Shown here in pieces: positions 8,830 to 17,302 of a stretch of 64,000 nucleotides of DNA. A program made the translations under genes and the position numbers. Source of the DNA: Mycolicibacterium septicum DSM 44393 (GTDB taxonomy: Bacteria > Actinomycetota > Actinomycetes > Mycobacteriales > Mycobacteriaceae); assembly GCF_000455325.1 (NCBI RefSeq), contig NZ_HG322953.1, positions 123,673-187,672 of the forward strand. The letters are read 5' to 3'. A model generated the notes under the pieces. It had not been told where the DNA came from. It worked only from the letters and a program-made list of their open reading frames with translations, and searched no databases. Each line of letters opens with the position of its first letter. The first letter of the stretch is position 1.

Positions 8830-10182
8830 TCAGCGGACGACCACACCGCGCAGGCTGGTGTCCCGGACGTGGATCTGCGATGCGCGGGTGCCCAATTGCC
8901 GAAGAATGTTCTCCGGTATCCATCCCACGCCGATGACCGACCGGGCCAGGATCTCGTTCGAGGGGCTGTCGATACTGATCTCACCGGCCTTGATCCCTGC
9001 GGCGAGAAGCGCTTTGACCTGCTTGACGCGCTGCATGAACAACCAGCCGGGGTTGGGGGTGTCTGGCGGCGACTGGCGCATCCACGCCAGCTGGATCCGG
9101 AACTCATCTCCGAACTGATCCAGCGCGTTGGTGTGGATCCAGCTCAGCGCGTCGAGCTTTTCGATGGTGGTGCCTTCGGACCCGAGGACCTCTGTCCAGC
9201 CCACCGCGATCTTCTCGCCGAAGGACTGCATGATCGCCGCCAGCAGTTCGTCCTTCGACCCGATGAGCCGGTACACCGTGCCGGTGCCCATGCCTGCCGC
9301 CGAGGCGATATCCCGCACCGTCGTACCCTCGTAGCCGCGCCGGCCGAACTCGGCCCGCGCCACCGCCCGGATGTGGGCGGTCTTGTCATCGGCCTCGGAC
9401 TCGGCCTCCTCGATCCAGCTCCGGACCACGTCGTCGGCTGCCACGAACGGGACGGACTTGTCGAGTTCGGCGTCGGTGGGCTGACCGGTGGACAAGCCTT
9501 CCAGAAGGATCCGGCACAGCAGGGTGGCGACCTTCTCCGGAGCGGCATTGTGGCGCATGACGTCGAGTCCGACCTGCAGCATGGACTGGCAGATCCGGTC
9601 GGCCAGCACGGCCAGGTCGACGTCCGACCGCAGGTAACCGGCCCATCGTGCGGCCCGCAGGGTCTGCTGCATGGCGTCGAGCGTGGCGGTCGGGCGGCGC
9701 TGGGCCAGTGCGACGAGGTCGGGGTTGGAACTCGGGCTCTCGTAGAACGACATCTGGAGCGCGGCCCGGTGTGCGACGGCGCACCGCGCGATGTCCGAGC
9801 CGAGTTCGGCGATACGGTCGAACGGCGACGCCGGATCGGGACCGTCCAATCGGCTCTGCGCCTGCGCGGCAATGCGGTCGAGGTCCTCGTGATACCGCGC
9901 GAGCAGTTCCACCAGGATCGCTTCCTTGGATTCGAAATGGTGGTACAGGCTGCCCGGAAGAATGCCTGCCGCATCCGCGATCTCTTGCAGCGACGTACGA
10001 AGGCCCGACGTGGCGATCAACGTGGCAGCGGTCTCGAGGATCTCGGTCCGGCGCGTGCGATCCTCAGCAGCGGAGCCGGCGTCGATTGCGCGACCTGGGG
10101 TGCGCTTGAGCGTCCTGCGCTCCCCAGGCGTTACCTGGGGACGGCCCACAGCGACTCCACGATGATTGCTGGCTCCCGTCAT
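8830..10182 (-). CDS. Tandem double-TetR transcriptional regulator (Mce3R-like)
   Basis: A 450-aa protein holding two complete TetR DNA-binding domains. The first helix-turn-helix is at residues 46-92 (SLQEIADAAGILPGSLYHHF) and the second at residues 270-318 (TVRDIASAAGMGTGTVYRLI). Each is followed by a helical ligand-domain-like stretch. This layout is the hallmark of Mce3R of M. tuberculosis, a repressor of mce3 and a lipid-metabolism cluster. The gene reads away from a site of the GGAACARATRTTWGGTY family directly upstream of its ATG, suggesting autoregulation. It ends a few bases after the convergent dehydrogenase gene. I infer it controls region 6749-24045. Confidence 0.92.
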   Translation of the reverse strand: MTGASNHRGVAVGRPQVTPGERRTLKRTPGRAIDAGSAAEDRTRRTEILETAATLIATSGLRTSLQEIADAAGILPGSLYHHFESKEAILVELLARYHEDLDRIAAQAQSRLDGPDPASPFDRIAELGSDIARCAVAHRAALQMSFYESPSSNPDLVALAQRRPTATLDAMQQTLRAARWAGYLRSDVDLAVLADRICQSMLQVGLDVMRHNAAPEKVATLLCRILLEGLSTGQPTDAELDKSVPFVAADDVVRSWIEEAESEADDKTAHIRAVARAEFGRRGYEGTTVRDIASAAGMGTGTVYRLIGSKDELLAAIMQSFGEKIAVGWTEVLGSEGTTIEKLDALSWIHTNALDQFGDEFRIQLAWMRQSPPDTPNPGWLFMQRVKQVKALLAAGIKAGEISIDSPSNEILARSVIGVGWIPENILRQLGTRASQIHVRDTSLRGVVVR

Positions 10183-10187
10183 ACGAT

Positions 10188-10215
10188 TTGGGCGACTGAC
10201 CCAATATTTGGTTAG
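10188..10215. promoter_or_regulatory. Tandem-TetR-type operator at its own gene
   Basis: TGACCCAATATTTGGTTAG at 10197-10215 matches the shared motif. TTGGG (10188-10192) and CCCAA (10200-10204) form a further inverted repeat around seven bases. It lies six bases upstream of the regulator's ATG at 10182, a good place for autorepression. Confidence 0.55.
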
Positions 10216-10337
10216 AGGCTACCAGAACAGTGCTGGTGCGCTGGGGATCCCGTGCAGCCGTATGCGCCGGTAGAGCACTCGCGCCCGGCGTCCGCGACGT
10301 TGCGCCGAACGGGTCGACCGCAACGCCGCCGTCCGGC

Positions 10338-11267
10338 TCACGCAGTGACGCCGAGCCGTTCGGTCACCCCGAACACTTCGTCGTAGATCGATCCCGGAAT
10401 CGTGAAAGGCTCGGTCGCAGCGACTTCCGAAAGGTGCGCGGCGATGTCGTCGGCGCTCGGGTCGGAGTCCGGTGGCGCCATCCAGCCCTCGCCCAAACCG
10501 ACGAACACGCGGGCGAAGCGGCCTGCGCAGGCCGAGAAGTTCTGGTGGCTGAGCCCGCAGTCGCGGCTGGCCAGGTACACCACCAGCGGGGCGACCAGTT
10601 CCGGCCGGATCGCCTTGAAGAAGCCATTGTCCTCAAGGACTTTCGGATCGCCCAGGGTCTCGGTGACCATTCGCGAGATACCGAACGGCAGTACGGTGTT
10701 GGCCAGAATCCCGTGCGGTGCGCCCTCGAGTGCGATCACGTTGGTCAACCCGACCAGCCCGGACTTGGCCGCGGCGTAATGTGCCTCGAGGTGCTGGCCG
10801 AACATGCCCGCCGACGATGCGACGAACACGAACCGGCCGTAGCCCTGGCTCTTCATCACGCGGTAGGCGGGCTGGGCGAGGTAGAACCCGCCGTCGAGGT
10901 GAACGCTCAACATGCGTCGCCACTCATCGGCGGACAGCTCCTCGAACGGGATGCTGTTGAAGATGCCGGCATTGCTGACCACGGCGTCGAGCCGGCCGAA
11001 GCATTCGACCGCGGTGCGCACGATCGCCTCACCGCCCTCCGGGCTGTCGACCGAATCATAGGATGCCACGGCGGTGCCGCCGGAGGCCGTGATCTCCTCG
11101 ACGACCTGATCGGCGACCGCGGTGTCGGAGCCTTGGCCCGCCATCGTGCCGCCGAGGTCGTTGACCACGACAGCGGCCCCGCGCCGTGCCAATTCGAGCG
11201 CGTACTGACGGCCTAGGCCGCGGCCGGCGCCGGTCACCACGGCGACCTGGTCGTTGAAGTCGATCAC
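10338..11267 (-). CDS. Short-chain dehydrogenase/reductase (MFE-2-like)
   Basis: Classical SDR, 309 aa. The cofactor turn is TGAGRGLG (residues 12-19), followed by VVVNDLGG, NAG and the catalytic YAAAK. The long N-terminal variable region and the C-terminal extension resemble the dehydrogenase part of peroxisomal-type multifunctional enzyme 2 and other mycobacterial 3-hydroxyacyl-CoA or hydroxysteroid dehydrogenases. GTG start at 11267. It is divergent from the vWA gene, and a regulator motif lies between them at 11337. Probable role: oxidising a hydroxyl on a CoA ester or ring. Confidence 0.9.
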   Translation of the reverse strand: MIDFNDQVAVVTGAGRGLGRQYALELARRGAAVVVNDLGGTMAGQGSDTAVADQVVEEITASGGTAVASYDSVDSPEGGEAIVRTAVECFGRLDAVVSNAGIFNSIPFEELSADEWRRMLSVHLDGGFYLAQPAYRVMKSQGYGRFVFVASSAGMFGQHLEAHYAAAKSGLVGLTNVIALEGAPHGILANTVLPFGISRMVTETLGDPKVLEDNGFFKAIRPELVAPLVVYLASRDCGLSHQNFSACAGRFARVFVGLGEGWMAPPDSDPSADDIAAHLSEVAATEPFTIPGSIYDEVFGVTERLGVTA

Positions 11268-11330
11268 TTTGTAGCCCTTGCTCGTTGATGTTCCGGCTTG
11301 GCGTCGATTGACTCCGGTGGTGCCGAACTC

Positions 11331-11356
11331 TACGGTGGAACAGATATTTGGTCAAC
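11331..11356 (+). promoter_or_regulatory. Promoter with tandem-TetR-type operator
   Basis: A TACGGT -10-like hexamer (11331-11336) is followed at once by a 20-base match to the shared motif (11337-11356, GGAACAGATATTTGGTC core). The operator would cover the transcription start. It serves the vWA gene and possibly the divergent SDR. Confidence 0.55.
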
Positions 11357-11381
11357 GCGGTGCGTGCAGCGGAGGTATCGG

Positions 11382-13079
11382 GTGTCTGACGGTGGCGGAG
11401 ACGGCGGCCGATTCTCGGGGCTGGGAATGCTGGCATCCGCGCTGGCAGCGCGTCCGGTCGCGGTGGCCCCGGCCGACGCGGGCAGCGCACCGTGGACCGA
11501 TGGCAAGACCGTGTTCGTCGACCCGTCGGCGCCCGCACGTGCACGGCTCGAATCGGTAGCCGTGCAGGCGTCGCTGATCGCGGCAGGCAGCCTGGACCCC
11601 GATGTGGTCGGAGCCCTGGTCCGGCATAGGCGATTGGCCGAACGCTACCTGGCCGTGGAGGGGCACCGTGCGCTGTTGGCCAACCACGCACTCCTGCCGA
11701 ATTCTCTTGGCGCCCTGACTGACCGAAGTATCGCCGAACGCAGCGATTCGGCCGCATCGTCCCTGGCGATCGCCCGCGGGCGGGATGCGCTCAGCGCCCC
11801 GCCTGCGGGCTTCGGGGTGATTCAGGCCAAGAAGGTCCTGGCGGCGTGCGCGGCGGTCAAACCGGCCGATCAGCAGTCGGTGGGACATGTGCCGCGGCGG
11901 CAGGGCAAGCAGGAACTCGAGGAATTGGAGGAAGACGACCCCGATAGTTGGGACGACTCCGATGACCCCGATCTGTTCTCCAGCCCGGTCGGCGGGGGCG
12001 GGGCCATCGGAAAGTGGCTCAAGAAACTGCTGTCCTCGTCGCGCAAGACGGGTGGCAGCGGTGGGGGACCGCCGGGCGCCGACTCGCCGACCCACCGCAC
12101 CAACTCGACCAGACGCGGGGTGCATGCAGTCTCGTCGCTGGCCACGGTGTCGTCGGAGGAAGTCGTCGACATCAAGACCGAGGGCGTGAAGTACCCGGAA
12201 TGGAACGCCGACCGGGGGATCTATCGGCTTGACTGGTGCACCGTCCGCGAGGCTGACCCGCAGGTCAAGGCGCACGCCACCCAGCAGATCGAGGATGCGA
12301 TCAGCGTGCGGCGCCCGCTGGCTCGTCTCGGCATGGGTCTGCACCGGCGTCATCGCCAGCCCCAGGGTGACGACATCGACATCGATGCCGCGCTCGAGGC
12401 GCGCGTGGAGGTCCGAGCCGGATCGGTACCCGATGAGGCCGTCTATCTCGACAGTCTGCGAAGGCGCCGGGACTTGTCGGTGCTGTTGCTGTTGGATGTG
12501 TCCGGCTCGACGGCGGAGCCGGGCGCCGTCGGCCGTACCGTGCACCAGCAGCAGCGCACGGCGGTGGCGCACCTCATGGTCGCGCTGCATGACCTGGGTG
12601 ACCGGGTGTCGCTGTACGCCTACTACTCCCAGGGGCGGTCCGCGGTGACCATGGTCCCGGTGAAACGGTTCGACGACCACCTGGACGCGCAGGTGATCCG
12701 AAGGCTGAACAGTCTTGAACCCGGCGCCTATTCGCGACTCGGAGCGGCGATCCGGCACGGCTCGTCGGTCCTGGAGAAGCGCGGTGGCACTTCGCGGCGA
12801 CTGCTGGTGGTCCTGTCCGACGGACTGGCCTACGACCACGGCTACGAGCGGGCCTACGGCGCCGCGGATGCCAGACGCGCCTTGGCCGAGGCGCGGCGCC
12901 GGGGGACCGGCTGTGTCTGTCTGACCATCGGCGCCAGCACCGACGTGGAGTCCTTGCGCCGGGTGTTCGGTAGCACCGCGCACGCCACCATCTCCAGTCC
13001 CGACCAGCTCGCAGGCGTCATCGGGCCGCTGTTCCGCTCGGCGATTCGCTCTGGCGAGGTTCGTCGGCGGGTGTCCTGA
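11382..13079 (+). CDS. vWA-domain protein, NorD/CbbO/CoxE-like
   Basis: Protein of 565 aa with a C-terminal von Willebrand factor A domain. The MIDAS motif DVSGS lies near residue 371, and a late LVVLSDG strand is visible. An acidic linker rich in Glu and Asp is at about residues 176-197 and a Gly/Ser-rich stretch follows. GTG at 11382 follows GGAGGT. The downstream gene encodes a MoxR/NorQ-type AAA+ ATPase; such pairs (NorQ-NorD, CbbQ-CbbO) remodel or insert metal into a target enzyme. The target here is not evident, since no nitric oxide reductase or RuBisCO is nearby. Confidence 0.9.
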   Translation: MSDGGGDGGRFSGLGMLASALAARPVAVAPADAGSAPWTDGKTVFVDPSAPARARLESVAVQASLIAAGSLDPDVVGALVRHRRLAERYLAVEGHRALLANHALLPNSLGALTDRSIAERSDSAASSLAIARGRDALSAPPAGFGVIQAKKVLAACAAVKPADQQSVGHVPRRQGKQELEELEEDDPDSWDDSDDPDLFSSPVGGGGAIGKWLKKLLSSSRKTGGSGGGPPGADSPTHRTNSTRRGVHAVSSLATVSSEEVVDIKTEGVKYPEWNADRGIYRLDWCTVREADPQVKAHATQQIEDAISVRRPLARLGMGLHRRHRQPQGDDIDIDAALEARVEVRAGSVPDEAVYLDSLRRRRDLSVLLLLDVSGSTAEPGAVGRTVHQQQRTAVAHLMVALHDLGDRVSLYAYYSQGRSAVTMVPVKRFDDHLDAQVIRRLNSLEPGAYSRLGAAIRHGSSVLEKRGGTSRRLLVVLSDGLAYDHGYERAYGAADARRALAEARRRGTGCVCLTIGASTDVESLRRVFGSTAHATISSPDQLAGVIGPLFRSAIRSGEVRRRVS

Positions 13080-13161
13080 AGGTAGCTCTGTTGCGGTGAT
13101 GTCAAGTCCCAGAATGGCATTGGCATCATCGATGCTCGCGCAACGACTGGGCAACAAGTGC

Positions 13162-13191
13162 TTGAAACAAACATCTGTTCCGCGTTAGGCT
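13162..13191 (+). promoter_or_regulatory. SigA-type promoter with embedded operator
   Basis: A -35 TTGAAA (13162-13167), an 18-base spacer and -10 TAGGCT (13186-13191). The spacer holds an inverted-orientation match to the shared motif at 13164-13181 (minus strand GGAACAGATGTTTGTTTC). A repressor there would exclude RNA polymerase from the MoxR gene promoter. Confidence 0.6.
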
Positions 13192-13235
13192 CGCTTCAGT
13201 ACCGCAGTGTCGCGGATACGACGAAAGGTGTGTTG

Positions 13236-14084
13236 ATGGCCAACGAGTCCGGACTCGCTCACCAGAACGGAGCCAATGCGCAGACCCTGAGCGCGCGTCC
13301 CTATTACAAGCCGGTCGGCAACGAGGAGACGGTGTTCAAGGCGGCGTACCGCCAGGGTCTTTCGCTGGTTCTGAAGGGTCCGACCGGGTGCGGCAAGACG
13401 CGCTTCGTCGAGGCGATGGCCCATGACCTCGGCCGGCCGCTCATCACCGTCGCCTGCCACGACGACCTCACCACCGCGGATCTCGTCGGCCGGTATCTGC
13501 TGCGGGGCGATGAGACGGTCTGGATGGACGGCCCGCTGACCCGCGCGGTGCGCGAGGGCGCGATCTGTTACCTGGACGAGGTGGTCGAAGCCCGCCAGGA
13601 CACCACCGTGGTGCTGCATCCGCTCGCCGACTATCGCCGCCAGCTGCCGATCGAGCGCCTCGGTATCACGCTGGACGCGGCGCCGGGGTTCGGTCTGGTC
13701 ATGTCCTACAACCCCGGCTATCAAAGCGTTCTCAAAGACCTCAAGGACTCGACCCGCCAGCGGATGGTGGCCATCGAGTTCGGCTTTCCGGAACCCGAAG
13801 TCGAAGAGGGCATCATCGCCCACGAGGCGGGAGTCGATCGTTCCACCGCGGCCGAGCTGGTGCGGTTCGGGCAGGCCATCCGGCGCCTGGAGACCGGTGG
13901 CCTGCGCGAAGTCGCGTCGACCCGCGTGCTGATCGCCGCTGGGCGCTTGGTCGCCGAGGGGCTGCCCATGACCGTTGCGGCCAGGGTGGCGGTCGCGGGA
14001 CCGCTGACCGACGACGTGGCCGTGAGCCGCGGTTTGCACGAGCTCATCGACGTCTACCTGGGCGGATCGGCGGCTGGTGATTGA
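13236..14084 (+). CDS. MoxR/NorQ/CbbQ-type AAA+ ATPase
   Basis: AAA+ ATPase of 282 aa. Walker A GPTGCGKT is at about residues 48-55, the Walker B region is AICYLDEV near 109-116, and VMSYNPGYQ is the sensor-1 Asn. Family members work with a vWA partner to activate metalloenzymes. The partner is the gene just upstream, though a separate promoter with operator lies between them. The ATG at 13236 is chosen after GAAAGG. The next operon begins 87 bases downstream and shares the regulator motif, so its products are the likely clients. Confidence 0.93.
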   Translation: MANESGLAHQNGANAQTLSARPYYKPVGNEETVFKAAYRQGLSLVLKGPTGCGKTRFVEAMAHDLGRPLITVACHDDLTTADLVGRYLLRGDETVWMDGPLTRAVREGAICYLDEVVEARQDTTVVLHPLADYRRQLPIERLGITLDAAPGFGLVMSYNPGYQSVLKDLKDSTRQRMVAIEFGFPEPEVEEGIIAHEAGVDRSTAAELVRFGQAIRRLETGGLREVASTRVLIAAGRLVAEGLPMTVAARVAVAGPLTDDVAVSRGLHELIDVYLGGSAAGD

Positions 14085-14103
14085 CGCCGTGCAGTACCCC
14101 CGT

Positions 14104-14130
14104 TAGGTTCAGAACAAATATTAGGTCGAC
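14104..14130 (+). promoter_or_regulatory. Promoter and tandem-TetR-type operator of the ten-gene operon
   Basis: A -10 hexamer TAGGTT (14104-14109) is followed by AGAACAAATATTAGGTCGAC (14111-14130), the best-preserved form of the shared motif together with that at 11337. The operator spans the expected transcription start. Confidence 0.6.
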
Positions 14131-14171
14131 CCCGGTGTTCCTGCGACGAACGCCCGCACCATGGAGGTCAG

Positions 14172-15287
14172 ATGTCATACGAGAGCACTGCGGAGCCCAT
14201 CAAGGTCGGCTACCTGATGGACTTCACCTTGCCGCCCGGGTTTCCGGACGAGCTGCTGGCTTCATTCACCCAGACGTTTGACCTGGTGTTCGAGGAGGCC
14301 GTCGAGCAAGGGCTGATGGATCGGCCGGTGCAGATGATTTACCGCGAGGTGGAGGGGCTGCCCAAGGGTTCGGTGAAAGCGGTCATCGATGCGTATGGCG
14401 AACTCGTCGACGAGGGCTGCCTGGTGGTGTTCGGACCGAACATCACCGACAACTGTGTCCCGCTCCGGGAGGCGATCGAAGAGCGCTTCAAGGTGCCGGC
14501 CATCAGCGTCACGGGAACCGACGACTGGCTCGGGGAGTGGACGTTCGCTTTTCCCCAGGGATCGATGACCGACGAACCCATCTTTCTGGCGGACCTGGTC
14601 GCGAAGCGGGGCCTGACCGAGATCGGCGTACTCGTCGAGCAGAACCTCATCGGCGACAGCTACCTGAAGAATCTGCGAACGGCCTGTGCCCGCAAGGGCA
14701 TTCGGATTGTCGCCGAAGCCGCGATCGCGCAGACGGCGCAGGACATCAACGCCGCGGTGAGCACGCTGCACGAAGCGAAGGCCGAGGCGATCGTCCATCT
14801 CGGGTTCGGTTTCGGCATCGTGTTCATCAACCCGGCGCTTGAGGCCGTCAACTGGGATCCCCCGCGCTTCACCACCACCGCGTTCCAGAACGCCTGGGTC
14901 AACCCGATCATGTGGAATGCGTTTCTCGGCTGGGTCGGGGTCGATCAGTACGACGAGGGCAACCTGGTCGGACAGGCCTGGCTTGACCGATACGCCAAGC
15001 GGTACAGCGGAAGTCGTCCCGAGTACTGCGTGTCGGTGGTCAATCACGACGTGGCCGCCACGCTGGTGCGCGCCTTCACCGATGCCCATCCGCTGAGCCC
15101 GCGCGGCGTCAAAGAGGCACTTGAGCGCGTGAAGATGATGCCCGCGGCGTCTGGCGCACCCGGAACCCGGGTGTCCCTGGGGAAGTGGACACGGCGCGCG
15201 TGGATGGGATCGGGCTATCTGGTCGCCCGGACCCTCGATGCGGACGGCATCAATTCGCACCTGGTCGACCGGTTCGGGGAGGAATGA
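14172..15287 (+). CDS. ABC-type (LivJ/type I fold) ligand-binding protein without signal peptide
   Basis: Periplasmic-binding-protein type I fold, 371 aa, of the branched-chain amino-acid/amide receptor type. It opens with IKVGYLMDFTLP, as mature LivJ-like domains do, but has no signal peptide or lipobox, so it should be cytosolic. ATG follows GGAGGTCAG at ideal spacing, so no longer secreted form is hidden upstream. No ABC permease or ATPase is in the operon. It may serve as a ligand sensor, a carrier for a hydrophobic intermediate, or a partner of the downstream membrane proteins. First gene of the ten-gene operon. Confidence 0.88.
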   Translation: MSYESTAEPIKVGYLMDFTLPPGFPDELLASFTQTFDLVFEEAVEQGLMDRPVQMIYREVEGLPKGSVKAVIDAYGELVDEGCLVVFGPNITDNCVPLREAIEERFKVPAISVTGTDDWLGEWTFAFPQGSMTDEPIFLADLVAKRGLTEIGVLVEQNLIGDSYLKNLRTACARKGIRIVAEAAIAQTAQDINAAVSTLHEAKAEAIVHLGFGFGIVFINPALEAVNWDPPRFTTTAFQNAWVNPIMWNAFLGWVGVDQYDEGNLVGQAWLDRYAKRYSGSRPEYCVSVVNHDVAATLVRAFTDAHPLSPRGVKEALERVKMMPAASGAPGTRVSLGKWTRRAWMGSGYLVARTLDADGINSHLVDRFGEE

Positions 15288-15288
15288 C

Positions 15289-16419
15289 GTGACCACCAGA
15301 GAATCGCTACCGCCTGATACCCAGGTCAAACCGCCGCCACGCAAGGGCCCGAACTGGGGTCGCGTGATCGCCCTGCTCGCTTGGCTCGGCTTCTTGGGGT
15401 TGTTCGTGGCCGTCGGGCGGACCGACGTCGACCCGCGGGTGGCCAACCCGAACGTCGAGGGCCGGCCGCGTCCCGTCGCGTTCCTGACCGCGTTCGATCA
15501 CTGGCAGATCATCCCGCAGGTGGGCGCCGTGATCATCGTCGTGGTGTTCACCGTCATGTTCATCGTCGGTTGGCGGAAGAACCCCGGCAGTCCGGTGCTG
15601 CTCATGGTCCTGGTGACGACGTTGATCGTCTGGCAGGACCCGATCATGAACTGGTCGCCGTATGCGGTGTACAACCCGATGCTGCTGCACTGGCCGGAGA
15701 ACTGGTACCTGATCATGATGTCGCCGACGGTGGAGCCGTTCATCGTGTTCGGTTACGTCCTGTTCTACTTCGGCCCGTACTTCCCGGGGATCTGGATCCT
15801 GCGCAAGCTGCAGGCCAAGCGCGGTCCCGAGGCATTCGTCACCCGGCACCCACTGATCAGTTTGGGCGCACTGGTTTTGGTCATCGGCTTCGTCTTCGAT
15901 GCCATCCTGGAGGTCAGCCTGGTCCGCACGGGGCTGTACATCTACTCGCAGGCCATTCCGTTCGGCACGCTGTTCCCGGGCAGCACCTTCCAGTTCCCGT
16001 TGATCTGGGAATCGCTGTCGGTGACCTTCGTGATGGTCCCGGCGGCGATCCTGGTCTACCGCGACGACACGGGAAAGTCGGTGGCCGAGAAGCTCGCCGC
16101 GAAGGCGAAGCTGTTCCCGTCGAGGCCGGTACTCGGCACGTTCCTGGTGATGTTCGCGATCATCAACGTGTCGTACTTCGCCTACGGCAGCTGGTTCTGG
16201 GTCATCAAGGCCAGCGGCGCGGCAACCTCCGTCGCCTGCCCGTGGCCCTTCCCCGAAGCCAAGATCTATGACCCACAAGGGTTCTACCGGGCGAACGGAG
16301 CCGAGGGGCCTTACTCGGTAGGCAAGTGGTCCACCTGGCAGCAGGGGCCCGCTCGCAATCCCGACGTCGAGTTGGGTTCGACGAGCAACCGGTGCGCGAC
16401 GGGTGGCCAGGATGGCTGA
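15289..16419 (+). CDS. AveC-family spirocyclase-like integral membrane protein
   Basis: Membrane protein of 376 aa with about seven hydrophobic helices, similar to the AveC family named after the avermectin spiroketal-shaping protein. Seen: a Pro-rich cytosolic N-terminus, a helix near residues 24-45, further helices through IINVSYFAYGSWFWV, and a C-terminal tail. GTG at 15289 lies one base after the upstream stop with GGGGAGG before it. The gene at 23266 encodes a second, shorter member. AveC-like proteins have no established reaction in mycobacteria; cyclisation or conversion of an isoprenoid or polyketide-like compound is possible. Confidence 0.8.
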   Translation: MTTRESLPPDTQVKPPPRKGPNWGRVIALLAWLGFLGLFVAVGRTDVDPRVANPNVEGRPRPVAFLTAFDHWQIIPQVGAVIIVVVFTVMFIVGWRKNPGSPVLLMVLVTTLIVWQDPIMNWSPYAVYNPMLLHWPENWYLIMMSPTVEPFIVFGYVLFYFGPYFPGIWILRKLQAKRGPEAFVTRHPLISLGALVLVIGFVFDAILEVSLVRTGLYIYSQAIPFGTLFPGSTFQFPLIWESLSVTFVMVPAAILVYRDDTGKSVAEKLAAKAKLFPSRPVLGTFLVMFAIINVSYFAYGSWFWVIKASGAATSVACPWPFPEAKIYDPQGFYRANGAEGPYSVGKWSTWQQGPARNPDVELGSTSNRCATGGQDG

Positions 16420-17302
16420 GCCGCGGGCAGTCGTCATCACCGGGGCGTCCCGGGGACTCGGCTTCGCATCTGCCACGCGCCTTTATCGCGAGGGGTGGCG
16501 CGTGGTGGCTGCGATGCGGAGCCCCGAGAAGGCGATGCCTGTGCTGCGGGAGGCGGCCGGAGCCGGCGAGGACGACGACAGGCTGATCGGTGTCCAGCTC
16601 GACCTCACCGACGGAGCGTCGATCGCGGCCGCAGCCAAGAGCATCACGGAGGCGGTCGGCGCGCCGTATGCGTTGGTGCACAACGCCGGCATCTCCGCAG
16701 CGGGAATGGTGGAGGAAACATCGCCCGACCTCTGGGAGCGCATGTTCGCCACGAACATCTTCGGCCCGGTGGCGCTCACCAAGGCTCTGCTGCCGACCAT
16801 GCGAGAGGCCGGCCGTGGCCGCATCGTGCTGATCTCGAGTGCCGCCGGTGTGCGTGGAATGCCCGCAACCGCACCGTATTCCGCGGTCAAGGGCGCACTG
16901 GAGCGATGGGGTGAATCGATGGCCGGGGAGGTCGCGCCCTTCGGGATCGGTGTCACCATCCTGGTCACCGGGACCTACGACACGGAGATCATCACCGACG
17001 CGGGAACCACAGACGACCGTGATCTGGACGGACCCTATGCTCCCCACCACCGCACGATGGACAAGCGCGGGCGGGCCATGATGAAACGCGCGGCCAGGCC
17101 ACCCGAGAAGTTCGCCGAAGGCCTGGCGAAAGCGCTCGACAACTCGAAGCCGTTCGTCAGGACCGCTGTCGGGCCCGATGCACGAATGTTGTTGATCGCC
17201 AATCGTTTGATCCCGGCGGCGGGATTGCACCAGATGACCCGGCTGATGATGGGCATCCCGCGGTTCGGCGCACTCCGAGGGGAAGGCACCCGCCATGGCT
17301 GA
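16412..17302 (+). CDS. Short-chain dehydrogenase/reductase
   Basis: SDR of 296 aa with TGASRGLG at the cofactor turn, HNAGIS, and the catalytic YSAVK. ATG at 16412 lies inside the end of the AveC-like gene; a GTG at 16403 would add three residues. The active-site Tyr and Lys are intact. The C-terminal region is longer and more basic than in simple FabG-like enzymes. Eight bases overlap with the following aldehyde dehydrogenase gene. Probable role: oxidation or reduction of an alcohol or ketone between the P450 and the aldehyde dehydrogenase. Confidence 0.9.
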   Translation: MAEPRAVVITGASRGLGFASATRLYREGWRVVAAMRSPEKAMPVLREAAGAGEDDDRLIGVQLDLTDGASIAAAAKSITEAVGAPYALVHNAGISAAGMVEETSPDLWERMFATNIFGPVALTKALLPTMREAGRGRIVLISSAAGVRGMPATAPYSAVKGALERWGESMAGEVAPFGIGVTILVTGTYDTEIITDAGTTDDRDLDGPYAPHHRTMDKRGRAMMKRAARPPEKFAEGLAKALDNSKPFVRTAVGPDARMLLIANRLIPAAGLHQMTRLMMGIPRFGALRGEGTRHG

